From NCBI GenBank assembly GCA_022606425.2, contig JAHDVF020000101.1, positions 62,001 to 126,000 of the forward strand: a stretch of DNA of 64,000 bases, given 5' to 3'. Made by a program: the position numbers and the translations under genes. The stretch's first letter is position 1. Each line of letters opens with the position of its first letter. This document shows positions 9,710 through 20,125 of this stretch, in pieces. The stretch is from Lepidostoma basale. Its lineage: Eukaryota > Arthropoda > Insecta > Trichoptera > Lepidostomatidae. Under the pieces are notes generated by a model that was given only the letters and a program-made list of their open reading frames with translations, was not told the DNA's origin and did no database searches.

Positions 9710-10640
9710 AAAAGTATGTATTAAAATAATCTATAAATAAATAAGAAAACAATTTAAGTTAACACAATGTTGTCGGGAAACGTAAAACTACGTTTTTTTC
9801 AGTTTGGTGCTCAAATGCGGGAAACGTAAAAATACGTTTTTTACTCTCTGGTGGTTGTCGTCGGGTAACGTAATAAAACGTGTTGTGTAATAAATGGATT
9901 TTGTTGCTAAATCGTATATCTGACTTCACAATATAATTTCACTCACAAATTTATATTTATTAGGCTTTACTTTTTATTTATTATTCAATTATAAAATGAA
10001 AAAAAAATGTCTAAAAATATACATTTTTTGTGTGCTCGAAGAAACCTTGACGCAGATCCCGCTGGCTTGTTTTTTTTTACCTTCAATGCGCAATAATTCT
10101 TTTCAACTTGTACGGAGAATTTTTAGGGTTCTTTCTACTTGAAGAAGGGATGAATGGTAGGAATGTTTTGTTCATATTTCTACAAAACATTAGTGTTTAT
10201 GTAAACGTATACATGTTCGGTCGTTCGGTCGTTGTCATTGAGTTCATATAATTATTTTTATACCTAAAACCCACAATGTTTTTTCCGGATGAGAATAAAT
10301 CAGACGATGAATTGTGTGTAGACAATTTATCTAATTGTTCCTGTGCTAGTGATACAGAAAGACTATTGATGGCAGACAGTGAAACAAGTGATTTATAAAG
10401 CAAAATATCAAGACTCAGTAAGGTACAATTTTTTTTTATTGGAGACAGCACGTCATTGGATAACTAGCAGTATTGAAAGCGAACTAAGTGAGGCTAAAAT
10501 TTCCAAAGTGCTACTTTGAAGCCCAATTTTTTTTTTGTATTTGTTTTCCATCATTTCATCATTGAGACACAATAAGGTAAGATGCATTTAAAGTTTCAGT
10601 CAATTATCACGGATATTTCAAAAGTTATAGACTTTTAAAA
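9710..10640. other. No gene recognised; short GGGAAACGTAAA repeats
   Basis: Three copies of a CGGGAAACGTAAAAATACG-type motif lie at about 9775-9870. A 40-codon plus-strand frame at 10,278-10,400 (MFFPDENKSDDELC...) is acidic, but too short and isolated to call. The rest is AT-rich. Confidence 0.35.
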
Positions 10641-11035
10641 TAATGTTGAAAAAACTCGCGCGCGAACCCAAATATCGCCCGCGCCAGGCTGCAATCAGCA
10701 TAAAACAATACCCGAAAACAATGTGTTAAGTACTTTCTTCAAACTAGTATGGAATGATTTTTACTTTAGCCACACACAAACAAATATTTTGAATGGTAAC
10801 ATCGTTGTGTTTTTGGCGCTGGAAGCACCGTCTGCGCTGTCACGGGCGGGCTGCGCGCGCAGCGGCCATATGTCTGGCGTAGGATCGATTTTTCCTCCAG
10901 AAATAATAAAGTCGAGTGGTCTGATTCGGCTGCAACTGTCACTGGGCTGCGCTCGCAGAGGCGGTGACGGCGCGGCAAAGCGCGCTTGGCCTAAACCCTC
11001 CAACCGCCTACATTCGTAGCGTAGTATAATAAGTA
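10640..11035. other. GC-rich block with inverted repeat
   Basis: A CpG-rich stretch. Two segments near 10,825-10,870 and 10,935-10,985 are related inverted repeats (CTGTCAC..GGGCTGCGC / GCGGTGACGGCGC). Overlapping frames on both strands look like by-products of GC content. It may be a transposon end or regulatory DNA. Confidence 0.25.
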
Positions 11036-11130
11036 TTAACCCTTTCTGGTCCTATGTCGAATTACATTCGACATTGACTTTATTCCAGTGAGTCCTATGT
11101 CTAATGTCATTCGACATTTTTCTTCTTCAT
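11036..11130. mobile_element. Possible piggyBac-type end
   Basis: TTAA (11,036-11,039) is followed by CCCTTTCTGG, a typical piggyBac-like terminus, and then two related segments with TATGTCGAAT/ATGTCTAATG and ATTCGACATT. I could not locate the other end, so the call is weak. Confidence 0.3.
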
Positions 11131-11159
11131 CAGTTAAGTGTCAAAATACAAGCAAACAT

Positions 11160-11460
11160 TTTTAAGGATTGATAGTATCTCAATAGAGACGAAGATGTAA
11201 ATTGTTTTTTGGAAACAGAATATGGTGGTCGAGGTGTTTACAGGACTTATGATCTGTCATTGGTTGGGTTAAGCGATCGCTTTATGTTAACAACATTTCC
11301 CATTTCGCCCTTCTTACGAACACACCACGCCTGACAATTTTTTGGAAGTTGTATTAATGCTACTATGTTGCACCACACTTCACATGTTATTAGTTCAATC
11401 AACACTAGCGCCATCTATTAAGAATAGGTGTAAGCATTAAGCAGAATTTTTTTATTTTTA
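11160..11460 (+). repeat. Element Q copy, plus strand
   Basis: Starts with AAGGATTGATAGTATCTCAA and TAGAGACGAAGATG, carries TTACAGGACTTATGATCTGT and ends with GGTGTAAGCATTAAGCAGAA. It belongs to the subtype with GCGATCGC, like the copies at 1269 and 39,400. Non-coding. Confidence 0.75.
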
Positions 11461-11997
11461 TTAATGCAATGTGAAAGGCTACATTTGCTAGACAACGCCA
11501 GGAGAATACTTCTCCAATTTTTATGCTTTTTAAACTTGGACCAGTTTTTGGTTTTTTCTTGAATGTTACCAATATTTGTAGACAAATAGATCAAAAGAGT
11601 TCAGAACCTGTTTCAAGTGGCGCAGGATAGAAATGCCTTTGCTGCATTTGGGGGGACCTGACACGGCAGCGAAAGAAGAAGAAGACGCCATTTAAAAATT
11701 ATAATAAGATTTTAAAATCTGAAATAACAGGGTTATTTAGCAACGTTGCTAAGCAAAAGGTGAAATCCAAAGGAAAAAAATATAATTCAGTTTCATAATG
11801 ACAGCAAATCATCGCGTCGTGTCTTCGGACGGTAGACGATTCACCAATCGTGAAAATTTAGACACATTTTTAATATGTTTTCCCGATTCACACTTCACTT
11901 TTATAACGTATTGGACTCTAGTCCGATCATTAAGGTCTATATTGGCCTGTCATACGGAAATTATCAATCAATTAATTAATGTTTAGAGTTATATAAA

Positions 11998-12190
11998 GGA
12001 AGACCGAGGAAAACGTGACACGATCAAATAAATAAAATATTGAATATTGGCAACGTAAGGAGTCAGAGAAATCGACGCGCGTGCATGACACGATGTATGA
12101 GGAAGCGAGAGAATTATCAGGAAAGAAAAGTGTGGCAGTCCATTCTTTCTGCCTACCCCTTCAGGGAGACGGCGTGATGGTTAGCTAGTT
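11998..12190 (+). mobile_element. LINE-A 3' fragment
   Basis: Matches the last 60 or so codons of LINE-A (GRPRKTWHDQ.., RSQRNRRACMT.., SILSAYPF) with stops, then the ACGGCGTGATGGTTAG end. Severely 5'-truncated. Confidence 0.7.
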
Positions 12191-12419
12191 ATGTTTAAAG
12201 TTAATTAGAGCTCGATTCGTAAAAAAATATTACCAGAACAACCGCCGGGGTACAATTAATAAATATTGAAAGTTTCACCCCGGTCTGATAAATATTTAAA
12301 GAGTTTTTGGGATACACAATAACGCACACTGATTTTTTTTATATATAGTAGATAGTAGATACGTTAAGTCATAGTTTTCCAAAGCAATGGCGGTAACATT
12401 TAAATAAAATTTACTAAAA

Positions 12420-12720
12420 CCGGCGAGTTCTTGCTGGTCGGACTCTACCATACCGCCCACGCCGTCTGGTCGCTGTTGCCATGTGCAATTCTCCCTCCAT
12501 TTTCCTCACTCTATGCCTCCCCCACCCCACCGCCGCAGAGCGAGACGGAGGCGGCTGGCACGGCGCCGCTATTGGCCGCGCTGCCTATTTGAATTTCGCA
12601 TTTCGAACGAGCGCTCCAAATTCAAAACCCATAAAAAGTTCCTTTTGACGTTTGGATTGTCTTCGGCTTCGTTTAAAATGGGTCAGCGCCATTTGAAGCG
12701 GGTTTAGTTTTATCTTGTAT
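12420..12720 (+). promoter_or_regulatory. Candidate CpG-rich promoter-like block
   Basis: A GC- and CpG-rich island in AT-rich DNA, with an inverted CCAAT box (CTATTGG near 12,570) and a TATA-like CATAAAAAG near 12,630. No downstream coding exon is evident, and the same look could come from a transposon. Low confidence. Confidence 0.18.
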
Positions 12721-12892
12721 GGATATTGATAGTGAATTTAAGTATGGCATTATAAAGCTAGAGCGGGAAAGAGGGCATACGTATATAGGACACATTCTAT
12801 TGTCTCGCTCTTAATTCTATGGAGTATTTTGCCTTCATATTTGTCCCAAATCTTCTTCTTCTTCTTATAGATGTGATGACCTGTTATTAATG

Positions 12893-13400
12893 CGCTCAGA
12901 TGCCTATACAACGCGTTGGTTCGGAGCAGACTCGAAAGTGGTTCTATGAAATGGAGTCCTAACGAGGCGAGATATTCCGTTATGCTGGGCTCTATCCCAC
13001 GGCATTTCTTTTAGTTGCTTGGAACCAATTCTTTACAGCTTCGAAGAGATGGGCATCTCATTACCCATTTCTTTAAATTAATCAGGGGATATTTCGAGAA
13101 CTCGGCCGTGCTAGAGGGTGTTGGTATTTTTGTCCCTGATAGATTTCTCCGACAGCGACAGCACAGATTGTTTTACCTACCGGCCACCAGAACCAATCTG
13201 CCTCTGGTGACACCGGTGGGAAGAGGAATTAGTCTGCTGAACGCGGTCTCCTCGGAGATCGACGCCTTTCAAATTAGTGAAGTTACGTTCAGGAGACAAA
13301 TACTCTTGACTCTAGAAAGTATCTTGTCTTCCTAATGTCCAACCATCTCTAATGCGTTCCTGGTATTATGTTGTATTTTTGTAATATTTTACCTGTACTC
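12893..13400 (+). mobile_element. LINE-I, 5'-truncated, plus strand
   Basis: Encodes the C-terminal RT end, NALVRSRLESGSMKWSPNEA, a deletion, then LLGTNSLQLRRDGHLITHFF and TNLPLVTPVGRGISLLNAVS. The main frame is 13,015-13,335. The 3' untranslated part is cut short at about 13,400, where mariner-derived sequence starts, so the usual ATTTG tail is missing. Confidence 0.85.
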
Positions 13401-13740
13401 ATTGCAAATTGAGCAAATTTATTTTGAAAATCATGGTTCGGTTCGCCAAACTTATCGTGCACTACGTCCATTTTACGGTCGACATAATCGTCCATCGGAG
13501 CAAGTTATTCGGAAGACCGTGGATCGTTTTCGCACCACGTACACTCTAGTGGATAATACGCATCCACAAAGTCGACAATTGTCGAAAATTGGACTACACG
13601 ATTGCGCTTCATTCGAGCTAGCCGTGGCGCTCATATGCCCGAAATCATATTTAAACAATATTGGCATTAAATTATGTATTAAATAAAGCCAATATCTTAG
13701 ACATTAACATTATTTTAATGTGTTTTTTTTTCATTTTCAA
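13401..13740 (+). mobile_element. Mariner-type deletion derivative (copy 1)
   Basis: The plus frame 13,402-13,686 starts with QIYFENHGSVRQTYRALRPF and YGRHNRPSEQVIRKTVDRF, an N-terminal helix-turn-helix of the kind found in insect mariner-like transposases (DUF4817-like). It then jumps to the C-terminus: another frame reads RGAHMPEIIFKQYWH, the typical end of such transposases. The catalytic D-D-D region is gone. The same junction is present in copy 2 at 27,290. Confidence 0.75.
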
Positions 13741-13867
13741 TATGTATTTGTATTATATACCTCTAAAAAAACACCCATATTAATAATATTTTTTGTGAAT
13801 GTATACTTATACTTGTATACGAATACTGGATTTCACCCATGGTGGGTGATTAATTCATGAAATTTTT

Positions 13868-14440
13868 AATTGTATCTCAATAGAGACGAAGATGCAAACT
13901 GGAAACTGAATATGGTTGATCGAGGTGTTTACAGGACTTATGACCTGTCATTGGTTGGGTTAAGCGCACGCTTTATGTAATTACAACATTCCCCATTGCA
14001 CCTATTTCTTTATGACCATGTAAGACAAATTTTGGAGGTTGTATATATGTTACAAATCTATGCTTATCTTCACATGTCAGTTTCAATACGCCATCTATGT
14101 AAATACGGTAATGCTAAAAATTAATCTCCATAGATGGCGTTAGTGTGCGGATTATATAGATTAATCATAAAAAGATTAACATATGTAATCAAATCTACAT
14201 AGATGGCGTATTGAAACTGACATGTGAAGATAAGCATAGATTTGTAACATATATACAACCTCCAAAATTTTTCTTACATGGTCATAAAGAAAATAGGTGG
14301 AATGGGGAATGTTGTAATTACATAAAGCGTGCGCTTAACCCAACCAATGACATGTCATAAGTCCTGTAAACACCTGGATCAACCATATTCAGTTTCCAGT
14401 TTGCATCTTCGTCTCTATTGAGATACAATTAAAAACCCAT
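13868..14440. repeat. Element Q in foldback form (inverted pair)
   Basis: Left arm 13,868-14,100 and right arm 14,200-14,440 are long, nearly perfect inverted repeats, both ending in TTTTTAATTGTATCTCAATAG on the outside. The spacer contains smaller inverted repeats around CCATAGATGGCGTTAG. No coding content. In this form it would pass for a MITE with 230-bp TIRs. Confidence 0.85.
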
Positions 14441-14612
14441 ATTAATGTCGGTCACGTGAGGATTTGGAGAAATCAAATGTGTGCTTAACATGTTGACGAG
14501 GCGAAATATTATATATAATATATGCCAGAAAAGAATAGCGGTGGTCCATCCTTTCTGCCTACCCTTTTGGAGAAACTGCGTGATGGTTAGTTAGTTAGTT
14601 CTTCTTCTTCTT
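14441..14612 (+). mobile_element. LINE-A 3' fragment, diverged
   Basis: Carries the GTCGGTCACGTGAGGA.. block, then TTTCTGCCTACCCTTTTGG and CTGCGTGATGG followed by (TTAG)n. Internal sequence is largely replaced or decayed. Confidence 0.6.
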
Positions 14613-14639
14613 CCTAGTCTATGTCCCATTACTTGGGAT

Positions 14640-15080
14640 CAGATCTTTTTGTGATTCTTTCACAGTCGTATGTCAGTACTTGGAGAATACACGTGATGCG
14701 TGACATAATTCGCTGTATGAATGTAATGGAGTTTATCGATTTATCGCAGTAATAGAGTATATAGCGGCCCACCCTCATTGCCTACCATTTCAGTATATTG
14801 CGCATTAGTTAATGATTTTGTTATAATATATTTCGCATTTAAAAACATTAATAAATAATTGAACCAAACTCTGCTCACATTCTAGATAAAACACACATTT
14901 TTTCACTTCCTTTATCATAAATTTAAATATTACGTGTACTCTGTTTTGACAGGGTATTTAGAAATCAAACGACACAATGAAATATTATAATATTATTTCA
15001 ATATCTAATTCAAATGATCCCAAGATTAACAAAATGGAACCGTTTATTATTATTATTAAAACATATAGATTATTATATGA
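14640..15080. other. Decayed LINE-A remnant and AT-rich DNA
   Basis: Residual matches to LINE-A (GTGACATAATTCGCTGTATG, CTCATTGCCTACC) at about 14,690-14,800, then AT-rich sequence with nothing I recognise. Confidence 0.4.
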
Positions 15081-15082
15081 GG

Positions 15083-15237
15083 CCGTGAGGAGTCAGAGAA
15101 ATCGACGCGCGTGCATGACACGATGTATGAATGTTGAGGAAGCGAGATAAATATGTCAGGAAAGAAAAGTGTGGCAGTCCATTCTTTCTGCCTACCCCTT
15201 CGGGGAGATGGCGTGATGGTTAGTTAGTTAGTTAGTT
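15083..15237 (+). mobile_element. LINE-A 3' fragment
   Basis: A short, well-conserved copy of the last 50 or so codons and the 3' end, with (GTTA)n tail at 15,222-15,237. It is immediately followed by a longer LINE-A copy in the same orientation. Confidence 0.75.
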
Positions 15238-15257
15238 ATAGATTATTATATATTATA

Positions 15258-15795
15258 TAAAAGCTAAGACGGCAGTGCATAATGGTGTTCTTGTGCCGAC
15301 CCTTATGTATGGAAGTGAAGCATGGAACTGGCAAAAGAAGGATGAAAGTAGAATAAATTCAGTAGAAATTAGATCTCTAAGTCGAATGTGTGCTAAATCT
15401 ATATATGATAGAGTGTCCAATGGAAGTATAAGAAGTGAATGCGGTGCGAATGAAAGTGTTATGAACAAAATAATGAAAGGGTCGTTAAGATGGTTTGGAC
15501 ACATGGAAAGAATGAGTGAAGACAGAATGGTGAAGAAGGTATATGTAAACGACGTGAATGGAGCTAGAAATAGAGGAAGACAGAGGAAAACGTGGCACGA
15601 TCAAATCAATCAAATATTAAAGGTCGGTCACGTGAGGAGTCGGAGAAATCGACGTGCGTGCATGACAAGATGTATGAATGTAGAGGAATCGAGAGAAGCA
15701 TGTCAGGACAGAACAGTGTGGCAGTCCATTCTTTCTGCCTACCCCTCCGGGGAGACGGCGCGATGGTTAGTTAGTTAGTTAGTTAGTTAGTTAAT
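15258..15795 (+). mobile_element. LINE-A C-terminal ORF, well preserved
   Basis: The frame at 15,275-15,778 (167 codons) is uninterrupted: LMYGSEAWNWQKKDESRIN at the start, GSLRWFGHMERM, then RGRQRKTWHDQINQILKVGH and SILSAYPSGETA at the end. This is the post-palm, C-terminal part of a LINE endonuclease/RT protein. The catalytic YxDD and the endonuclease are absent through 5' truncation. It ends in (GTTA)n. It is one of the least damaged LINE-A copies here, together with 38,979. Confidence 0.9.
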
Positions 15796-15967
15796 CAATT
15801 ACTGAAATCTCTTGATGGAAGTTCATTTAAAATAATAATTGAATAAAACAATTTTTTTTACGACATCAAGGTTTTTTTATTTCGACAGCAGACATTATAG
15901 TTAAAAAAATATCGTTTTATTTAATTATCATATTATGGTATATTTGTGAAAAAATTGGAAGTCCTTT

Positions 15968-16290
15968 GTGTATGGAAGTGAAGCATGGAATTGGCAAAAT
16001 AATGACGAAAGTAGAATAAATGGAGTAGAAATGAGATCTCTTAGACGAATGTGTGGATACTCTGTGTATGATAGAGTGTCAAATGCAAATATAATAAGAA
16101 AATTTATGGATCATTAATGTGGTTTGGACACATGGAAAGAATGAATGAAAATAGAATGCTAAAGAAAGTAAACATGAAATAGAAGAAGACCGAGGAAAAC
16201 GTACCACGATCAAATTAATCCAATATTAAACGTTGGCCTTGGGAAAAGTCGACGAAATCGACGTGTGGACAACATGATACAATGTAATAA
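15968..16290 (+). pseudogene. LINE-A copy, decayed
   Basis: The order VYGSEAWNWQ, RSLRRMCGYSVYDRVSN, WFGHMERMNE and RPRKTYHDQINPIL can be followed across frameshifts and a deletion of roughly 20 codons. It lacks the 3' end. Confidence 0.7.
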
Positions 16291-16295
16291 TCAAA

Positions 16296-16527
16296 TCAAA
16301 TCAAATCAGTTTATTTTCTCAAAAGATATTATAAACAACAACAAGAAGAGGTAAAACATAAAAAATATATAATACCAGGAACGCATGAGAGATGGTTCGA
16401 GATATGGAATCCAAGATATTCTCCAAGAGTATTTGTCTTCTGAACGTACTTTCATGAATATGAAAGACGTCGATCTCCGAAGCGATCATGTTCAGCAGTT
16501 TGATTGCTCTCCCCACTGGCATCACCA
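16296..16527 (-). mobile_element. LINE-I 3' fragment, minus strand
   Basis: An (ATTTG)n tail sits at the left edge. The minus frame encodes LVMPVGRAIKLLNMIASEID and VFHIHESTFRRQILL. It is fused in frame at 16,528 to LINE-F, giving one 165-codon chimeric frame (16,319-16,816). Confidence 0.8.
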
Positions 16528-16860
16528 GCTTTTGCTCCCAGCAGTCCGATTCGCCCAACCTAGCCAGATCAGCCAGAATATTGTCCATTAGGCGCTGTCT
16601 AGGCCTTCCTAGAGGTCTTACTCCAGTTGGTCTAGACGCCTTCAGGGTATTGATTGCTCTGGTCTCTTCGGCTCGGCATACGTGCCCAATCCATGCTAGG
16701 CGACCGGCTCTCATGGTGCTCGTTATAAGGGGCTGCTGGATCATCGCACGGATTTCTTGGTTGGTCCTATGCCTCCAAGTTCCCGCTGCAACATCAAGTC
16801 TGGGTATACGGATCATTTTAAGTATTCTATTTTCAAACCAGTAGATTCTTTGTTTCTCCG
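16528..16860 (-). mobile_element. LINE-F C-terminal fragment, minus strand
   Basis: Minus translation reads IRIPRLDVAAGTWRHRTNQE, GRLAWIGHVCRAEETRAINT, LKASRPTGVRPLGRPRQRL, the end of a LINE RT protein with the usual GHV..R and GRPR motifs. The second copy is at 31,704-32,169. Confidence 0.8.
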
Positions 16861-16880
16861 ATCTAACAAAAAATCAAATT

Positions 16881-17620
16881 TAATTGTATCTCAATAGAGA
16901 CGAAGACGCAAACTGGAAACTGAATATGGATGATCAAGGTGTTTACAGGACCTATGGACCTGTCATTGGTTGGGTTAAGCGCACGCTTTATGTAATTACA
17001 ACATTCCCCATTCCACCTTTGTTTTTATGATCATGCATGATAAATTTTTGGAAGTTGTATCTTCTTCTCTGGTTTCAATCCTGGGATTGGTTTGCAGCAA
17101 TTTCCTCCATTATTCTCTTCCATTTTTCCCTGTCTTGTGCGGCTCTTTTGAGATCTGCATATGATGAGCAGCGTACGTCCACCAACAGGTCCTCCAGGTA
17201 CTCTCGGCGTGGGCGTCCCCTAGAGTTTGTCCCCTCGATCATACCCTCCATTATGGCATGCAAGAGACCTTCTTGACGTATTACATGGCCGATCCATCTT
17301 GCACGCCTTTCGGACAAGGTCCTGAGCAGGTGCCTTCCTCCTTCGATTCCTTGAAGAACTTCCTCATTCGTGATGTGGTCTCTCCAGGAAATTCCAAAGA
17401 GTCTTCTATAGGACCACATCTCAAAAGCCTCTAGTCTCCGCTTATCCCTTTCGGATAGGCACCATGTATATATGCTCCAAATCTATACTTATCTTCACGT
17501 GTCAGTTTCAATTGGCCATCTATGTAGATTTGATTACACATGTCAATCTTTTTAAGATTAACCTATATAATCCACCCACTAACGCCATCTATGGAGAATG
17601 ATTTTTAGCATTTAGCAAAC
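16881..17620 (+). repeat. Element Q copy split by LINE-B
   Basis: The left part 16,881-17,058 begins with TTAATTGTATCTCAATAGAG and ends in GGAAGTTGTAT. The right part resumes at about 17,464 with GTATATATGCTCCAAATC and runs to about 17,620. LINE-B (17,059-17,463) sits between them, with only about 4-5 bp of duplicated target (GTAT). Confidence 0.8.
17059..17463 (-). mobile_element. LINE-B C-terminal fragment, minus strand
   Basis: The minus frame 17,075-17,419 encodes MWSYRRLFGISWRDHITNEE, RRARWIGHVIRQEGLLHAIM and GRPRREYLEDLLVDVRCSSY, ending ANQSQD and then a (GAA)-type tail at the left. It was inserted in element Q and is therefore younger than it. Confidence 0.88.
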
Positions 17621-18075
17621 TACCTTATTAACACAATGCGAAGGCTATCGCCTATAAGCGTATTGTTTTAGAAGCCGCCTGGAGTATTATTCCTATCTAT
17701 ATGCCAAAGAATTGACCAGAATGATTACAAATATTTTTGTGAATGTATACTTATACACAAAATTATACACAAAAATTCGTTTATGGATGTCTAGAGTTAT
17801 GAATGTCTGGCTAAAATCATTGCTTTTTGTATAGTCCCGGAATAGGGTGTACAATAATATTGAGTGTATTTTAATTTATGATAAGGTAGCTACACTGACA
17901 GTAATGTATTCCCTTTCATGTAAGCCTGTAGGGGGTGTAGGGGGCGTGCATACTTAATCAGGGGTACAGTACAGCCTCCCCCGTGGAGGGATGATGATGA
18001 GGGATGACTTACAGGACTCAGGGTTATAGGAGAGGTAAAAGCGAGGATAGAGCATAGTGGACGAGATTGTGGAAA
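17621..18075. other. Element Q-associated sequence, no gene
   Basis: The first half shares blocks with the outer part of other element Q copies (CTCCAATTTTTATGC-like and TGAATGTATACTTATAC). The rest is unremarkable, with a GATGATGATGAGGGATGA stretch near 17,990. Confidence 0.4.
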
Positions 18076-18084
18076 CTATACAGA

Positions 18085-18590
18085 TATCTTCTTCTTCTTC
18101 TTCAAGTGCCCTGTCGGGTCCCCTCAACGTTGGGGATTACCTTGGCGAACCTGTCCCTGTTCTGCGCCTCTCGGAACAGCTCCTCCACACTTCGGATGCC
18201 GGTCCACTCCCTCACGTTTCGCAGCCAGGACATTTGTCTCCTACCTTGCCCTCGGCGTCCCTCAATTTTCCCCTCCAATATCAGTTGGAGAAGGTGGTAC
18301 CTTTCCCCACGCAGTGTATGACCCAGATGTGAGATCTTTCGAACCTTGATAGTTGATAACAATTCCCTGTCAATTCTAACTCGCCTCAGGACTTCGGTAT
18401 TGGTAACCATGTCTGTCCAGGGAACTCTGAGCATTCGGCGATGGAGCCACATTTCAAATGCTTCTAGTCTGTTGATGGAGTTAACTTTCAAGGTCCACGT
18501 TTCACATCCATAAAATAAAACAGACCACACAAAGCATTTGATTATTCTCTTGTAGAGTTTCAAGTTTACGTATACAGATATATCGAAAAT
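18085..18590 (-). mobile_element. LINE-H C-terminal fragment, minus strand
   Basis: A 177-codon minus frame (18,102-18,635) reads VWSVLFYGCETWTLKVNSIN, AFEMWLHRRMLRVPWTDMVT, HLGHTLRGERYHLLQLILEG and RRQMSWLRNVREWTG. This is the thumb and C-terminal part of an RTE/CR1-type endonuclease-RT. A (GAA)n tail lies at about 18,090-18,103. The YxDD palm is missing. A sister copy lies at 47,552. Confidence 0.88.
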
Positions 18591-18689
18591 TATTATACAT
18601 GAGAAAAAAAGTCTAATTAAATTAATACGAATCAACTAACAAATTAACTAACTAACTAACCGTCACGCCGTTAAGATGAGAATTAGAAA

Positions 18690-18990
18690 GTGTGACTAGG
18701 ACCAATAATAAATAACATATGGCGTTGAAGCAAGGGCAGACACAATCAGGACCAAGTTCTCAGTAGTTTCGAGATGAAGGCACTGATTATGAAAGCAGGC
18801 AAGACACTAAGAGATCGCGTGAAGGACACCAGAATTAGAAAGATGTGAGGCTCATCCAAAGCATGCAACCTGGTTATAGAGAATCAACCTATAGAACAGG
18901 TCAGGACCTTCAAGTATCTGGTGGGTGGAGCTGATCTGCGGGAAGAAATACAAGCACAAGTAAATAAGGCAGCTGCAATCTCTGGTGTTT
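18690..18990 (+). pseudogene. LINE-E, order-permuted fragments
   Basis: The segment AYGVEARADTIRTKF..GKTLRDRVKDTRIRK (about 18,715-18,848) comes before ACNLVIENQPIEQVRTFKYL (about 18,858-18,990), the reverse of their order in the LINE-E protein at 24,430. These are two partial copies joined or a rearranged single copy. A short LINE-A tail lies just upstream on the minus strand (18,633-18,675). Confidence 0.7.
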
Positions 18991-19185
18991 GATAAGTTTA
19001 GAACCTAAAATAAACGTTTATTTATTTATCACATTCGAATTAATCTTTTTTCAAATAGTACATTACATTATCAAATAACACTAGGCTGTTAAGATTATCT
19101 AATGATTTTTCTGAAATATTTCATGGAAGTCCATTTTAAATAATATAATAATTAAATAAAACGTTTTTTGTTAATAACTACTTCA

Positions 19186-19415
19186 ATTGAAGACTACAGG
19201 GGAAAAACAAGGAATGTCAGTTAAAATTCAAAATAAATGTAATAATGCCATCTAGCGGCATTTGTACGTATCAAAAATCATCTGTGTCATCGACTATGGC
19301 CAGATAATCGATTGCTAATTGCTAAGAAATGTATAGACTTTGATTAGCTTTATTCTTAATTTATTCAAATTAACATTCTACTGACATTCCTTGTTTTTCC
19401 CCTGTAGTCTTCAAT
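19186..19415. mobile_element. MITE with 35-bp terminal inverted repeats
   Basis: Ends are perfect inverted repeats starting ATTGAAGACTACAGGGGAAA, through AACAAGGAATGTCAG. Taking TA within them as target, the inner repeat CAGGGGAAAAACAAGG would suit a Tc1/mariner-type element. 230 bp, non-coding. It interrupts another repeat also seen at 15,810-15,895. Confidence 0.7.
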
Positions 19416-19489
19416 TATGGTCTTTATTTCGACAGTGATTGGTTTCGGCAGGCTAGCTGGCATCAACAACATTAGTTTTATTGTATAAG

Positions 19490-19720
19490 ACAACATGGAT
19501 ATGGAATCTAGGAAGACTGAGGAAAACATGGCGTGACCAAATCAATCTAATTTTAAAGGCCGGCCATGTTACAAGTCGGAAAAATCGACGTGCGTGTATG
19601 ACTCGCTGTATGAATGTGGGGGAATTTGGAGAAGTATGTAGTGTGACGGTATATTATTTTTGCGTATCCTTCAGGGGAAATGGCGTAATGGTTTGTCGTT
19701 CTTGTTTTTATAGTTAGTAT
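19490..19720 (+). mobile_element. LINE-A 3' fragment
   Basis: Encodes GRLRKTWRDQINLILKAGHV, NRRACMTRCMNVGEFGE, then a frame break before the FRGNGVMV end. The tail is short. A further tail-only remnant lies at 19,843-19,895. Confidence 0.75.
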
Positions 19721-19735
19721 TATTAATTAAAAGGA

Positions 19736-19840
19736 ATGAAAACGTTTGTTTTCTAGAATTGTTATCATTTTTCACGGTTTCTCCTTACTAAGGCATTATT
19801 AAATGTAATGGAGTTTTACATCTTTGTTCAATAAATGAGT
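19736..19840 (+). repeat. Half copy of the 7,854 palindromic element
   Basis: Shares AACG..TTTTCTAGAA, the TTTCTCCTTACTAAGGCATT hairpin side and the GGAGTTTTACATCTTTGTTC tail with the element at 7,854-8,066, but the second arm is missing. Confidence 0.5.
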
Positions 19841-19910
19841 ATTTTAACACCACGCTACTCCTTAGGGGAGACGTCGTGATGGTTAGTTAGTTATTTAGTT
19901 TTATTATAAA

Positions 19911-20125
19911 AACTTTGGTAAGAAGTCAATACTTGGTAGTTTGACATATTTAAAAATTGAATTAAACACTTTGTATAAAAACCACTTTATATTGAGTAAG
20001 AAGCGTCAACCGGTTTCACTCTGTAACGAGCTTCCTCAGAGCTATACAAAAACTTTGTGTATAGCCCTTAGGAAGCTTGTTATATAGTGAAACCGGTTGG
20101 TTTTAACAAACGAGTAAGGTGGTGT
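19911..20125. mobile_element. Palindromic element with hammerhead-like core
   Basis: The central hairpin 20,009-20,106 has both arms reading (minus strand of the left arm) CTGAGGA (20,033-20,039), one extra A, GCTC..GAGT as stem II, GAAA, and ACCGGT (20,009-20,014), a palindromic stem III. The right arm on the plus strand is a decayed version of the same. The sister copy is at 46,398-46,604 and shares the same flanks (GTAAGAAGTCAATACTTGG). Confidence 0.65.

Noticed and set aside
10278..10400. 40-codon acidic plus-strand frame, possible transposase N-terminus
   Set aside because: Too short, no TIRs around it and no downstream domain. The similarity to piggyBac N-termini was only an impression of composition.
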